Source: Neostapfia colusana (Eukaryota; Streptophyta; Magnoliopsida; Poales; Poaceae). Taken from it: DNA of 64,000 nt. Of the stretch, positions 1-11,360 are shown one piece after another (position 1 is the stretch's first letter; each line of letters begins with the position of its first letter). Where the stretch lies: NCBI GenBank assembly GCA_030760725.1, contig JASWHV010000001.1:73367683-73431682 (forward strand), given 5' to 3'. The position numbers and the translations under genes are program-made. The notes under the pieces were generated by a model. That model was not told the origin of the DNA. It made no database searches and saw only the letters and a program-made list of their open reading frames with translations.

Positions 1-605
1 CCCCTTTGTAAAGGCTATTTTGTGATCTCTTGGCCATACACCGACGGTTGTGTACTGGTATAATGGAGGTTCTGCAGTCTCCTACGTGTGACGAAATCAC
101 AAACTTGTGGGTAAAGAGGTGCAAACTCTGCAGAGACTTAAAACTATCATGATAGCCGAGCTTATGGTCACGAGCGCCTGGCCAACTTCCATGATTTGTT
201 GGGATGGTTATTGGTTTGGTTATGGTTGGGTTTTGGGACTGTTGAGTCCGGGTGATAAGATTGGTTGCATCACTGATTGAGTCATGACAACAAGGTTGGT
301 CTCTGTGAGAGACGAAGTTGGTTATGAGATGAAATGGTAGCGAATACGAGATGGTATTCGTGAGATGGTAGCGAATACGAGGAGGTATTCGTGAGCAAGA
401 ATGAGGTTGATTGATGACTGGTTGTGACATGGAAGGTAATGAACATAACGGAGGTATGATTGGTATTTTAATACATGTTGGGATTACATTCACTAAAATA
501 TGAGTTGCTGTTTCATCATGTTTTGATAAATAACTTTGCCTTCTGCAATGAGCCTTTTTATACCTACCTTGTTGTGAGCTACATATCATATTTTCCTACA
601 CTTGC

Positions 606-625
606 TGAGTACATCATTGTACTCA
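606..625 (+). other. Conserved LTR hairpin, family A version
   Basis: TGAGTACA, loop TCAT, TGTACTCA forms a perfect 8-bp stem 32 nt before the candidate acceptor at 657. The A 3' LTR has it at 21489-21508. Families B, C and F have a differently sequenced stem in the same place. Confidence 0.7.
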
Positions 626-657
626 AACTTGCATTATTATTTCATCATCAGCAACAG

Positions 658-692
658 GAGAAGATTACAATGAAGACCAAGGGGAGCATTAG
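658..692 (+). other. Candidate terminal exon of an LTR-embedded split ORF (family A)
   Basis: It follows an acceptor-like 'cagcaacag'. Read in phase 1 after the final G of the exon at 7581-7661, it encodes GEDYNEDQGEH and then TAG. The 3' LTR copy (21541-21575) differs by one residue. This is a prediction from phase and conservation, with no transcript evidence. Confidence 0.45.
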
Positions 693-1005
693 GCGTGTGA
701 TCTATTCTCAACCTTTCCTGTGGGGATGGAGTAGAGATGGAGCCATTGCTGCCTAGAATTGCTTCCGCATTAGTTAAATTGCTTCCGCATTAGAATGAAG
801 ACTTCCGCTGCATAGAAATAAGACTTCCGCTGTGAGTATGAGTCCCAGACTCATGAAACATTGTAATAAACTATGTTATTCGTGGTTATATATATTCCGA
901 ATTTAGTTGGTTGAACATATGTGTATGTGTGATGAACATCCTGGGCACACATATGCATCAGTTCTCAGTTCCGTGGTTTTCCACAAAATTGAGGGCGTCA
1001 CAGAT

Positions 1006-1018
1006 TGGTATCAGAGCC
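1006..1018 (+). promoter_or_regulatory. Primer binding site of element A (tRNA-iMet)
   Basis: TGGTATCAGAGCC lies 3 nt after the 5' LTR and is complementary to the 3' end of plant initiator tRNA-Met, the usual primer of chromoviruses. Partial copies of 'agattggtatcagagcc' recur downstream (about 1050-1170). Confidence 0.9.
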
Positions 1019-1557
1019 ATGGTTGAGGGTAGATTACACACCTAGAAACAATCAGAGATTGGAATTAGAGCCACGGGTTGATGGTGGGTTACACGCTTAC
1101 ATAAGTTGACAGATTGGTATCAACCTGCCACGGATAGATCACACAACCTAGATAGATCACAGATTGGTAGCCAAGCCACGCTGACCATAGGATGCAAGCC
1201 TAGGATGCATAGATTGGCCTTAAAACTACTTTGACAGGAGATACAAGCCTGGGAGAAGCCATAGTTGGATCACAGTTTGGCAACACCCTAAGCTATATAG
1301 GACCCCCATTAAACAAGCCCTTCAATAGGAGTTGTGTGAGCCCTTGTGGTGGTTGTTTGTGAATTGTGTGAGTCGTGGGACGTCTCAAAACGTTGTCCAT
1401 ATCCACACATAAGTAGAAAGTGGTGTAAGATGCTTCAGCACTTGTTGACATCTTCATATGGGCTAATATATATTTAGTCCAACCCACCTTGATGCATATA
1501 GGTGAGGGGATCTACCTAACCTTGTAACCTTCTATTCTGTTTTGATCTCTCTCACAG

Positions 1558-3396
1558 ATGGTGATAGGAAACGCCGGCCGAAGGAACGTCCGTGACAACC
1601 AAGAGGATGGCCACGATGAAGTTCCTGTTAACCCCGGAGCTGGTGAGAACCACCTAGAACGGTTGATGGCCATGCAGAACTAACTTATGCAAACCATGAT
1701 CCAAACATTGGGTCAGTTGCAGGCCAACAACAACAACCCCATTGCCGCACCACCGCCACCACCACCACCGGCTCATAACAGGCTGGGAGAGTTCATGAGG
1801 ACTCGACCACCCACCTTTGCTCAAGCTAACGACCCCATGGAGGCCGATGACTGGTTGAAATCCATGGAGAAGAAGCTTGCCATAGTGCAGCACAATGACC
1901 GAGAGAAGGTTCTTTTTGCGTCGCACCAACTTATGGGAGCTGCCGCTGACTGGTGGTATGCCCTATGCAACGCTCATGTCAAACCGGAGACGATCACTTG
2001 GATTGAGTTCAAGGAAAGTTTCCGCTCTCATTACATCCCTGCTGGTGTAATGATGCTCAAGAGACAGGAGTTTGAAGGTCTCCGCCAAAAACAGAGAAGC
2101 GTGAATGAGTATCTCAACAAGTTCACACAACTGTCCCGGTATGCCCCCGAAGATGTCAACTCAGACCAGAGGAAGCAATATCTGTTTATGAGAGGGTTGA
2201 ACAATGAGATTCAGGTTCAGCTCCTCAAAAATGACTACGCAAGCTTTCAGAAGCTGGTTGACAAGGCTATAGTAGTCGAAAGAAAGATCCGAGAGATCGA
2301 GCGAGAGAGCAAAAGGAAGATGCCATACTAGCCTCAAGGGAGCAACGTGCGACCTCGGTACATGCCCCCAGCTGCACAGCAGTATGGATCGACCACTCCT
2401 GCATACCGCCCTAGTCAGCCACCACAGCAACGACCCGTTGCACAAGCACCTCGTGTGCCCATGCCTCCTGTGCCCCGACCTAACATGGGCGCTCCTGTTC
2501 AAAACCCCCGCCCCAATGTACCTGCTGCCGTAGGCAACAGGGCATGCTTTGCATGCGGGGAAACAGGACACTTTGCAAACCAATGCCCGAGGAGAGGCCC
2601 TGGACAGCAAGGCAACGTGGCCAAGCAGAACCCGCGACCAAACGGAGGGGACAATCAAGGAAACCGTGGACAGCAGAACTATGCTCGCGGCAACGTGAAC
2701 CATGTCTCTGCTGAGGAAGCACAACAGGCTGAGAACGTCGCAATTGGTATGTTCCTTGCCAACTCCAACCCAGCCACCATCTTATTTTATTCTGGAGCAT
2801 CACATTCCTTCATATCATCCAAGTTTGTTGCCAAGCATAATCTACCCATATCACACTTAAAATGTGCTATGTTACTTAATTCTCCCAGAGGAGAGATGAG
2901 GACTAATATAGTATGTCCGAAAGTAAGCCTTAAGATAAGGGGGCTAGACTTCCTTGCCAATCTCATTGTCTTGGATTCCCAAGGGATTGACATAATACTC
3001 GGGATGGATTGGCTAAGCAAGCACAACGGGGTAATCCAATGTGCTGAAAGAAGCGTGCAGTTGACAAATGAGCACGGTATTCGTGTTGAGTTTGAGTCGG
3101 CCCAACAAACAACTGAAAAGGCAATTTTGAACCCCGTTGAAGGAGCAACATTGGACAGCATTCCAGTGGTTCAAGAATTCTTGGACGTGTTTCCAGAGGA
3201 GCTTCCAGGTATGCCTCTTGATCGGGACATTGAGTTTGCCATTGATTTGGTACCCGGAACTGCACCCATAGCAAAGAGACCCTATAGGATGCCCGTCAAT
3301 AAACTAGTAGAACTCAAGAAGCAAATTCAAGAGCAGTTGGAGAAGGGTTTATACGTCCAAGCTCGTCACCATGGGGAGCTCCTGTGCTCTTTGTAG
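1558..3396 (+). pseudogene. gag: Element A gag and protease region, broken
   Basis: The start at 1558 directly follows 'ctctctcacag', like a splice acceptor. The frame is interrupted by TAA at 1681-1683 and TAG at 2329-2331. It shows the plant gypsy gag core (FxQANDPMEADDW...ASHQL...WW...F..HYIP), then a zinc knuckle CFACGETGHFANQC (about 2548-2590) and the protease fold. The protease motif reads FYSGASHSF, so the catalytic Asp is Tyr (2788-2790). The frame is lost near 3340-3370, where the parallel region of element B reads EKGYVRPGSSPWGAPV. Gag would form the virus-like particle and the protease would mature it. This copy cannot make either intact. Confidence 0.9.
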
Positions 3397-6061
3397 ACAA
3401 GAAGGATGGAACCCAAAGGATGTGCGTGGACTATAGGTCTCTCAACGAGGTGACAATCAAGAACAAATACCCTCTGCCCCGTATAGAGGACCTATTCGAT
3501 CAAATGAAAGGAGCCCGAGTGTTCTCTAAGATTGATCTTCGGTCGGGATATTTCTAGCTGAAGATTAAGCCCTCCGATATACCCAAGACTGCCTTTCGAA
3601 CACGGTATGGTTCGTATGAATATACCGTCATGTCTTTTGGGTTAACAGATGCACCCGCATACTTCATGTACCTCATGAACAAGGTTTTCATGGAGTACTT
3701 GGATAAGTTTGTCGTGGTTTTCATCGACGACATTATGGTGTATTCAAAAAGTGAGGAGGAGCATGAAGAACATTTGAAATTGACCTTGCAGAAAATGCGC
3801 GAGCATCAATTGTATGCCAAGCTTAACAAGTGTCAATTTTGGCTAAAGGAAATATCGCTCCTAGGCCACATTATCTCCGAAGAAGGGGTATTGGTTGATC
3901 CCAGAAAAGTGAGAGATGTTCTGAAGTGGGACCAACCGCAAAACGTGAGGGATATTCGGAGTTTCCTTGGGATAGCTTGATACTACCGATGCTTCATTAA
4001 GGACTTCTCTAAGATAGCAAAGCCTATGACGGAGTTGCTAACGAAGGGAAAAGCCTTTCGATGGACACCAGCATGCCAAGAAAGCTTTGAGGAACTCAAG
4101 AAAAGGCTAACCACAGCGCCGGTTTTGGTATTACCAGACGTAAGCAAGAGCTTTGACATAAATTGTGACGCATCCAGACAGGGGCTCGGATGTGTGCTCG
4201 TGCAAGAAGGACAAGTGGTAGCCTATGCCTCACGACAATTAAAGAAGCATGAGCTTAATTATCCTACACATGACTTGGAGCTAGCAGCAGTAGTGCATGC
4301 ATTGAAGATTTGGAGACATTATATCCTTGGTCATCGATGTGAGATCTATAAGGATCATAAAAGCCTGAAGTACATATTTACACAAACGGACTTGAATTTG
4401 AGGCAACGTCGATGGTTGGAACTCATCAAGTATTACGATGTTGGAATCAACTACCACCCTGGGAAGGCCAATATAGTAGCTGATGCATTGAGCCGGAAGG
4501 GAGCATGTCACCAACTCATGGTTCGGGAGCTACCACCCGAACTACGTAAGGAGTTCGAACGGTTACACCTCGGACTCTTGAACAACATGGAAATGATGGA
4601 GATCCACTCTTCATTGGAGCAAGAGATAAGAGATGGCCAAGCAACGGATGAGGAGATCAAGGAATGGATCCGACAAGGAATAGAGAAGGATTTCAAAGAA
4701 GATGAGAAGGGTACGCTTTGGCTAGGAAAAATGATTTGTGTGCCTAACGTGAAGCACCTCCGCGACATGATATTGAAGGAGGCACATGATTCACCCTATT
4801 CCATACATCCCGGAAGTACCAAAATGTACAAGGACTTGAAGACTTGTTATTGGTGGGATGGTATGAAAAGGGATATAGCCGAATACGTTTCCCTATGCGA
4901 CACGTGCCAACGGGTCAAGGCCGAACATCAAAGACCCGCTGGATTGTTGCAACCTTTGAAGGTACCCGAGTGGAAGTGGGAGGACATCAGTATGGATTTC
5001 ATCGTCGGATTGCCATGTACTCAGTCGGGTTATGACTCCATCTGGGTTATCGTGGACCGATTAACGAAAACAGCCCATTTTCTCCCTATAAGTGCCAAGT
5101 ACAACGTTGCACAATTAGCCGAGTTGTACATGGAGCAGATCGTGTGCCGTCATGGAGTCCCGAGGAGGATAGTCTAAGATCGAGGTTCTCAGCTTACCTC
5201 TAGATTCTGAGGAAGCTGCACAAAGCCGTGGGTACACGGCTGGATTTCAGCTCCGCCTATCACCCACAAACCGATGGGCAAACCAAAAGGACAAACCAAA
5301 TTTTGGAGGACATGTTGAGAGCTTGGGCCTTGAAACGTGGGCATAGTTGGGATAGGAGTTTACCGTACGCCAAATTCTCCTATAACAACAGCTATCAAGC
5401 TAGCTTGAAGATGTCACCTTTCGAAGCATTATATGGTAGACGGTGTAGAACACCGCTGTTTTGGAACGAAACCGGAGAGAACCAGGTGTTTGGACCCGAA
5501 GTGCTACAAGAAGCTGAAAGGCAAGTTCAAACGATACGGGAGAACTTAAGGGCTGCTCAGTCACGACAGAAAGGCTATGCGGACAATAGGAGAAGGAAGT
5601 TGACCTTCGAAGTGGGAAACTTCGTATACCTTAAGGTATCACCTATCCGTGGCCAACGACGTTTCAACGTCAAAGGCAAGCTAGCACCTCGCTACATCAA
5701 ACCATTTAAGATTTTGGACCAGCGAGGAGAAGTAGCCTATCAACTAGAGCTCCCAATATATCTCTCCGACGTACATGACGTGTTTCATGTATCCCAGCTC
5801 AAGAAGTGCTTGAGAGTACCAGTGGAGCAAATACCAATGGAAGAGCTTGAATTTCAAGAGGACCTGACTTATGCGGAGCACCCTGTCCGAATTTTGGACG
5901 TAAAGGAAAGGGTCACCAGGAACAAAGTGATCCGATGGTGCAAGGTACAATGGAGCCATCACACCGAAGCTGAAGCCACATGGGAGCGTGAAGAAGACAT
6001 CAAGGCAGAATTCCCTCTTCTGTTCTCTACTAACGAATCTCGAGGGCAAGATTCAATTTAA
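3397..6061 (+). pseudogene. pol: Element A pol: RT, RNase H, integrase and chromodomain-like tail, broken
   Basis: Reverse transcriptase: SKIDLRSGY, then FIDDIMVYSK at about 3720-3750. RNase H: CDASRQGLGCVL, HDLELAAVVHALKIW, KDHKSLKYIF and ADALSRK (about 4165-4500). Integrase: SIHPGSTKMY/CDTCQ zinc region, SMDFIVGLP, then YHPQTDGQTKRTN, where the third acidic catalytic residue is Lys (5285-5287). The tail about 5870-6045 is the chromodomain-like C-terminus (VQWSHHTEAEATWERE). Damage: TAG at 3555, TGA at 3978, TAA at 5175, and a one-base loss near 5208 that shifts the frame. The reading frame ends just before the polypurine tract. Confidence 0.92.
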
Positions 6062-6069
6062 GGGGGGTA
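6060..6069 (+). promoter_or_regulatory. Polypurine tract of element A
   Basis: AAGGGGGGTAG lies 4 nt before the 3' LTR and primes plus-strand DNA synthesis. The block before it (tctcgagg.caagatt..) is also present in B and C. Confidence 0.88.
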
Positions 6070-6194
6070 GATTTGTGACACCCTCAATTCTGGTTTCTGC
6101 ATGTATTCATGTTTCATTTTAAAGGAAGTGGAACAGAAAAAGAATTTAAAGGATAGCCAAAAAGAACAAGAATCCAGTTCACAGAGAGCGCCGA

Positions 6195-6910
6195 AGACAA
6201 CTTCCGCGGCCCGCTAGCCACGTGGCGTGTTCGGAGCTCATCCCTGCGAAGTAGGGGGAGGTCCGCCGCTAAACTGGCTATGTGGCAGGCTCGGGGCTCA
6301 TCTCCGCAAAGGGGGAGAGGTCCGACCCTTTGGGACACGTGTTGCCCCCGGAGCTAGCCTCTGCGGCGAAGCGAAGGCAGTTCCACAAGACACATGTTAC
6401 CTTTGGAGCTAGTCACCTCGGAAATTAGAGGATCAGTTGCACGGGATAAGTGTCGACCTCGGAGCTCACCTCCGAAAGGTCCAGTTCTATTGGACACGTG
6501 TCACCACCGGAGCTTATCTCCGGAAGGTCCGTCACTGTTTGACACGTGTCTACTTTTGGAGCTCATCTCTGAGGAAAAAGGAAAGTCCGGCGCTACTTGA
6601 CGCGTGGCATTCACAGAGCTCACCTCCTAAGAGAGGGAGGTCCGGAATGGATACGTGGCACACCTGGAGCCACCTCCGGAGAGAGGGAAGGCCCGGCACT
6701 GACACGTGGCGTGCGCGGAGCCACCTCCGAATAGAGAGGAGGTCCCGACCGCCAGGATACGTGGCGCTCGCGGAGCTCACCTCCGAAGGAGAAGGGAGGT
6801 CTCGCTCGCTTGACACACGGCACAACCGGAGCTCATCTCTGCGGAGAAGGAGATACCAGGCCCCGATGGACATGTGGAGCTTGCGGAGCTCATCACCGCG
6901 GAGGTAAGGA
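6195..6910 (+). repeat. Tandem array of about 13 degenerate 47-60 bp units with G-box cores in U3 of A
   Basis: Units share a core around ACACGTGTC or TACGTGGC, then GGAGCTCACCTCCG and AGGTCCG. Cores sit near 6220, 6280, 6338, 6393, 6449, 6496, 6544, 6600, 6653, 6704, 6759, 6814 and 6871. ACGTG is the G-box/ABRE core bound by plant bZIP and bHLH factors. The array lies upstream of the presumed promoter, as an enhancer would. Confidence 0.8.
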
Positions 6911-7580
6911 GTTCTGGAGCGGTTTTTGGATTCTGTACGCGTAGAAATACCGGTAGGGAGGAGAAACCGACCTGAATTCCAAAATGTTACCGCACCAGAT
7001 CAACTAAAGATAAGTTGTGAAGATTCAACGACAATCTGAACAGAACTCTTATTCGATGTCCAATCAGATTAGGACTCTTCTTCTCCAAATTACAAATAGA
7101 ACCCAGAACCCTTGGCCGAAATCACGAACTTCTTTTCCAACTCCTGAGCCGACGACTTAGAGCCCTAGCCCCAACTCGCCGAGTAAGCCCATCGCCGGAG
7201 TTCAGTCGAGGAAGATTGCTGGAAGGGAGCCCAACGAATCTGTCTTGCTAAGAGAAGAACGTAAGGTAGGTCTTCAATACCACCTTACGACATCGTTGTA
7301 GTTTCTTTGCATCTGTTCTTCGATTCCTTTCGAACAGAAGCTTTCTCGTGGACAGATCAGTTGTTGATCGGGTTGATCCAAAGACAAGGTCATCGCCACG
7401 TCCACATCTGATCCGAACACCTCTATTCATCATAAAACCATGCAAGAATACGTACAAACCGACCTAATAAAACTAAACTGATTATAGGATAGCATGCATA
7501 TGTATCATCGCATCTAGTTTAAAGTTTGTGCATGATATTGATTGCTGTGGATCTTGTATGTGCGTGATCCTGTATAGCAG

Positions 7581-7661
7581 GACAAGCTCAGGGAGCTGTC
7601 TACGACGAGCTGCAACAGCAAGGTTTCGAGACCCATGAGCAACCAGAATGGCAAGAACAAG
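7581..7661 (+). other. Candidate internal exon of the LTR-embedded split ORF (family A)
   Basis: This open 81-nt block follows 'tgtatagcag' and ends before GCAAGTGCC, a GC-type donor. In phase 1 it encodes an acidic, Gln-rich peptide beginning QAQGAVYDELQQQ and ending PEWQEQ. Its last G joins in frame to the terminal exon (21541-21575). With B removed the intron is about 1,256 nt. Confidence 0.45.
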
Positions 7662-8172
7662 GCAAGTGCCCCTTGACCATATTGATCCTATGTTTTTGGG
7701 AAAAAACTGTTCTGTTTCGCGAAAAGGTGTGTGTGCTGAGTCAAACATGATGGGAAACCCTTTTATAGGACTTTACTAGTTTTGGTTAAACCACTCTTGT
7801 CGCCAGGGAAGTTTATGAGTCAGGTATGGTTTTTTTTACTTCTAAGCTTCGCTGAGTCCATGGGATTGGGCAGCGAGATAGATGTGTCTAGCTAACTGTA
7901 CTCGTAATGATAATGAGAAATTGATGTTGTTAATGAACATGGATCGGAGGGAGATCTAGGCAAGATTGGGTTTGTGAATGAGGTAGCATAAGATGGTGGT
8001 TTACTTGCCATAGATCTAAGGACCGGTTCATGCGAGCACATGCCAGGATAACAGTGCCACCACAAGGCCAAGTATGGGTGCGGCTTAACTGACTAATTAG
8101 GTAAGTTGCTAGATTGTTATGGACCGTGGAAGGCGCGGGGAATGGGAGTCGAGTGAGGACTGCCCTGGGAAC

Positions 8173-8177
8173 TGCAT
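8173..8177. repeat. Target site duplication of element B (left copy)
   Basis: TGCAT abuts the B 5' LTR, and the identical right copy is at 20796-20800. This proves the insertion and its exact ends. Confidence 0.93.
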
Positions 8178-8583
8178 TGTAACACCCCAAATTTTGATTC
8201 AAAACTCTAAACCAAGTTCAGAGGGGAATTTAAAAATTTTTGGACGTGTTGCATGTTTTGCAAAAATTCAAATTCAAACTGGAATTCAAATTAGACTCAA
8301 AACAGAAAAGAAATGGAAAAAAGAAAAAGAGAAACGGGAAAAAAACCGGCCAGTGGGCCGAAACCCGCCAGCCGGCCCAGTTTCCCCCGCGCCAGCCCGC
8401 CCCCGCGTGCGCCGCGCTGTCTCTCACAGACGGGTGGGACCCACCTGTCATCCCTAACCCCGCGACCCCGGACTCTCCCGCGCGCGCGCGATCTTAACCG
8501 ATCGAAATACCGCGTCCCTCAGCCCGAATTCCGGTCCCAGAAGAATCAAACTCGATCACAACTGACCCACCGCCCTCCCCCGG

Positions 8584-8593
8584 CTATAAAAAC
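8584..8593 (+). promoter_or_regulatory. TATA box of the B-family LTR
   Basis: CTATAAAAAC in a C-rich setting matches the plant consensus. It is conserved at 17791-17800 (B 3' LTR) and 37761-37770 (D). Transcription would start about 30 nt downstream, giving an unusually long R-U5 of about 3 kb. Confidence 0.8.
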
Positions 8594-10144
8594 CCCAGCC
8601 CCGATCGGTTTTTCCCACGCGATCGCCGATTTTTACTCCGGTGAGCACCGAGACTTCGCCGGTGAATTCTGGCCGATCTAAGCTCGGAAACTCTGATCTA
8701 ACTCGCTGGTCTTGATCCACCGCCTCCGGGGAGCTTTGCAGGTGCAGAAAACTCGGGGACTTACGGTGTAAACACAGCGCCGACGAGCTTCGCCGTGGTT
8801 TTGCCTCGGACCTCGCCGCCGATCACTTTCCAGGACCCCCGAGCTCGAGAAAACCCCCGAGGTGAGATCCCTGACCTCCCCTCTACCGATCTATGCCATA
8901 AGATCACAGTTCTAGGCAGAATTCTCGAGGATCCGAAACTTTCCGGCGAGATCGCCGCTTCCCGCCGCCGTGCGCCGCCGGCAGCGCCGCCCGCGCTCGA
9001 TCAGAGCGACGTGGCCGCTTGTGCGCCGTTTATTTTAAATCGCACGGTAGACTTTAAAACCCCGCGTACCGGTTCGATGTTATAATCTCAGCCGTCGGTT
9101 TAAAATCGTACGGTCCACGTCAGCCCCGCGTTATAAAGACTGGAATTCTTACGTGCTACCCCCTGGGGTTCTCGGGAAATAAGAGCTAGCCCCTGAAACT
9201 TCTGATCTAGCCCCTGGAACTCCAGAAAATCATGTAAATTCATTTAAAAATCAGTTTTAGCCCCTGAACTTCATAAAAATTAGGAAAAACACCTCTGATA
9301 AGTGTAGCTAGACCCCTGGAAATTATGAAAATAATATTATAGACTCTGTAATGGGGTGAGTTCATTATTTTAGCCCTGTTTAGTATTTAATTTAGAAAAT
9401 TTAATATGTGACTAGTATTTAAAAATTAAAAAGTGGGACAAACATAATTGTCAAGATTAATTAAAAACTTTCTCAGTACTTAGAAAACCTTGGAGTGTGA
9501 TAAAACTATATTTTGGGCTGAAATGAATCTGTTTTATTTGTTATTCACATTTAATTGTATAGGGACACATTTTTAAGTAAAGAATAGCTATAGAAAAAAA
9601 TAGGGAAAATAATTATGAAATAGTTTACATCAGAGGCCAAGGTCAAAATATGTTATTAAATTATTTAGAACCAAAACCTATACTGTTTAGATGATGTGTA
9701 TTACTAATTTCATAATAAAATACACAATTATGCATAGGAATATAAATCTGAAAATATAGCAACTAGTAAATGATAAATGGAGTTTTTAAAATCCAAAGAG
9801 TTCAGTTTAGGGTTGATAGAAATTATGAAGGCACATATGGAGAAGAAAAATACTTTTCATACATACTTGGTAGTTTAATATAAGGAATTTATTTAAAACT
9901 GAAACACACACACATATATATATATATATAGTATGTAAGTATAAATATGAACACCAAAGTAGGAATCATACACATATAAATAAAAGTGTATGCAAGCCAC
10001 AGATCAACACACAAAGTAACCACAACACATATAATGGTGAATGAATTTCATAAATATGAATGTGTGGTTTGTATGAAGTAAGAAGTGTGAACTATGTCTT
10101 ATGATTGTTATTTTTCTTTTGCTATGTGTGATGGTATGAAGTAG

Positions 10145-10213
10145 AACCTGTTCAAGAGCAAATTATTCCTTTCCAAGATCAGGACTACCCATTTCAAGAG
10201 CAGCAAGAAGGAG
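10145..10213 (+). other. Candidate internal exon of the LTR-embedded split ORF (family B)
   Basis: It follows 'gaagtag' and ends before GCAAGTGTCC. It is 69 nt with phase-1 ends and encodes PVQEQIIPFQDQDYPFQEQQ plus EG. Same-length copies are at 19335-19403 and, in D, 39312-39380. The D copy differs by 4 replacement and 1 silent change, so selection on this exon alone is not evident. Confidence 0.45.
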
Positions 10214-11247
10214 GCAAGTGTCCTTGACCACTTTGATCCTATGCTAGGATGTGTAGGTAGAATTATTTGCATTGTCAAATGAAATATGAAACCCATGCTA
10301 GGAAGTTTCCCTAGAATTGCATTACCTTGCTTCCTTGTAGCTTGGGTTGGGATTTATTTTGTCATGTCATTTATTTACATGCATATGCTTAGCCATGCTT
10401 AGAATGGGATGTTTGGGATATGAGATCATCAGTTTATTATACCATACTCTTGAATGAGCTATTGTGAGTTATGTAGAGGTAGGGATCAAGGAAAGTTGGA
10501 TGTTTTGGTTGTGTGCTGGGTGCACGAGACTTGTGTTTGTGTTTAGTACTTGCCTGGATCCTAAGGACCGGTTCATGGAGCATGTAACCCGGCTTTACAG
10601 TGCCAACCACATGCTGAGATGGGGCAGCTTGGCCAATTAATTAGGTGTATCCCCGGCGTAGTATGGGTGTGTTGGATGGTGCGGGGAGTGGGTGTCAGCT
10701 GGACTACCATATGAACCGCAAGGCTCAAGAGAGGGCCACTGCAGCGGGGTTGGAGCCTCTTGTATGCTGTTAGGGGTGAAACCTCAGTGGGCCCACGCTC
10801 GTCGGGAATCCCTTTGTAAAGGCTTCGTAGTGATCTCCTGGCTGCACACCTGGGAAGTGTGAATGTGGATCGTAGCCACTGGCATAATGGAGGTTCTTTT
10901 AGTCCACCCGGCAACGGGGGATGAAATCACTACATGTGGGTACAGTGGTACAAACTCTGCAGAGTCAAAACTCTCTTGACAGCCGTGCTCACGGTTAAGA
11001 GCGGCCTGGACTTATTCATGATTAGAGGATTGATGGTTTTGGAAGATAAGCGGGGAGCTTAACATTGGTAATGATGTTATGGTTATTGGATTATGATGAT
11101 GGGATGGGAGATTGGGACCATTTCACCTGTGTAGTAATGTAGGTGCTTAATAAGCTAAGGTGATAGGTATTGATTGCGTAGTGCTTTAACCATGAGTTCA
11201 ACCTCTCCTTGTTCTAGCCATGCATGATATAATTTTCCCACACTTGC

Positions 11248-11266
11248 TGAGTACCATTGGTACTCA
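11248..11266 (+). other. Conserved LTR hairpin, family B version
   Basis: TGAGTACCA, one T, TGGTACTCA gives a perfect 9-bp inverted repeat 35 nt before the candidate acceptor. Copies are at 20437-20455, 40399-40417 and, in H, 63803-63821. Confidence 0.72.
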
Positions 11267-11301
11267 ACCTTGCATATTTGTTGGTTTATATTGCTGCTCA
11301 G

Positions 11302-11360
11302 GTCAAGATAATGAGGTGGTGTATAATGACCAAGATTTTGGACCCGAGGAAGGTTTTTAG
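11302..11360 (+). other. Candidate terminal exon of the LTR-embedded split ORF (family B)
   Basis: After acceptor 'tgctgctcag' it encodes, in phase 1, GQDNEVVYNDQDFGPEEGF and then TAG. Copies are at 20491-20549, 40454-40512, 44021-44079 and, on the minus strand, 63709-63767. Against the D 3' copy there are 3 silent and 0 replacement changes. Against H there are 4 silent and 1 replacement. This is a coding-like pattern, though on few sites. Confidence 0.5.

Larger units (their letters stand above)
1..1002 (+). repeat. 5' LTR of element A (3' third only)
   Basis: This is nearly identical to 20885-21885, the end of the A 3' LTR. It ends in GTCACA immediately before the primer site. Inside are a hairpin (606-625), a candidate terminal exon (658-692) and a poly(A) signal AATAAA (865-870). 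The direct repeats 'gcgaatacgag' and 'ggtattcgtgag' occur twice around 340-395. The rest of the LTR lies upstream of the window. Confidence 0.92.
6074..8177 (+). repeat. 3' LTR of element A, first part
   Basis: It begins TGTGACACCC after the polypurine tract and stops at the TGCAT duplication, where B inserted. U3 holds the tandem array at 6195-6910. A CCAAT box (about 7061) and an A/T-rich TATA-like stretch (about 7092) follow. A donor-like AAG|GTAGGT occurs at about 7266, and a candidate internal exon lies at 7581-7661. Confidence 0.92.

Noticed and set aside
1050..1180. Extra primer binding sites in element A leader
   Set aside because: Repeated 'agattggtatca' fragments resemble the primer site but are incomplete and not at an LTR edge. 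Probably local duplications.
1687..2331. ATG at 1687 as the true start of A gag
   Set aside because: The same frame is open from 1558 apart from one TAA, and 1558 follows an acceptor-like site as in B. 1687 is only the first Met after the stop.
8313..8681. 122-residue ORF in both B LTRs (also 17520-17888)
   Set aside because: It spans the TATA box and U3/R border. Identity between the two LTRs only reflects their common origin.
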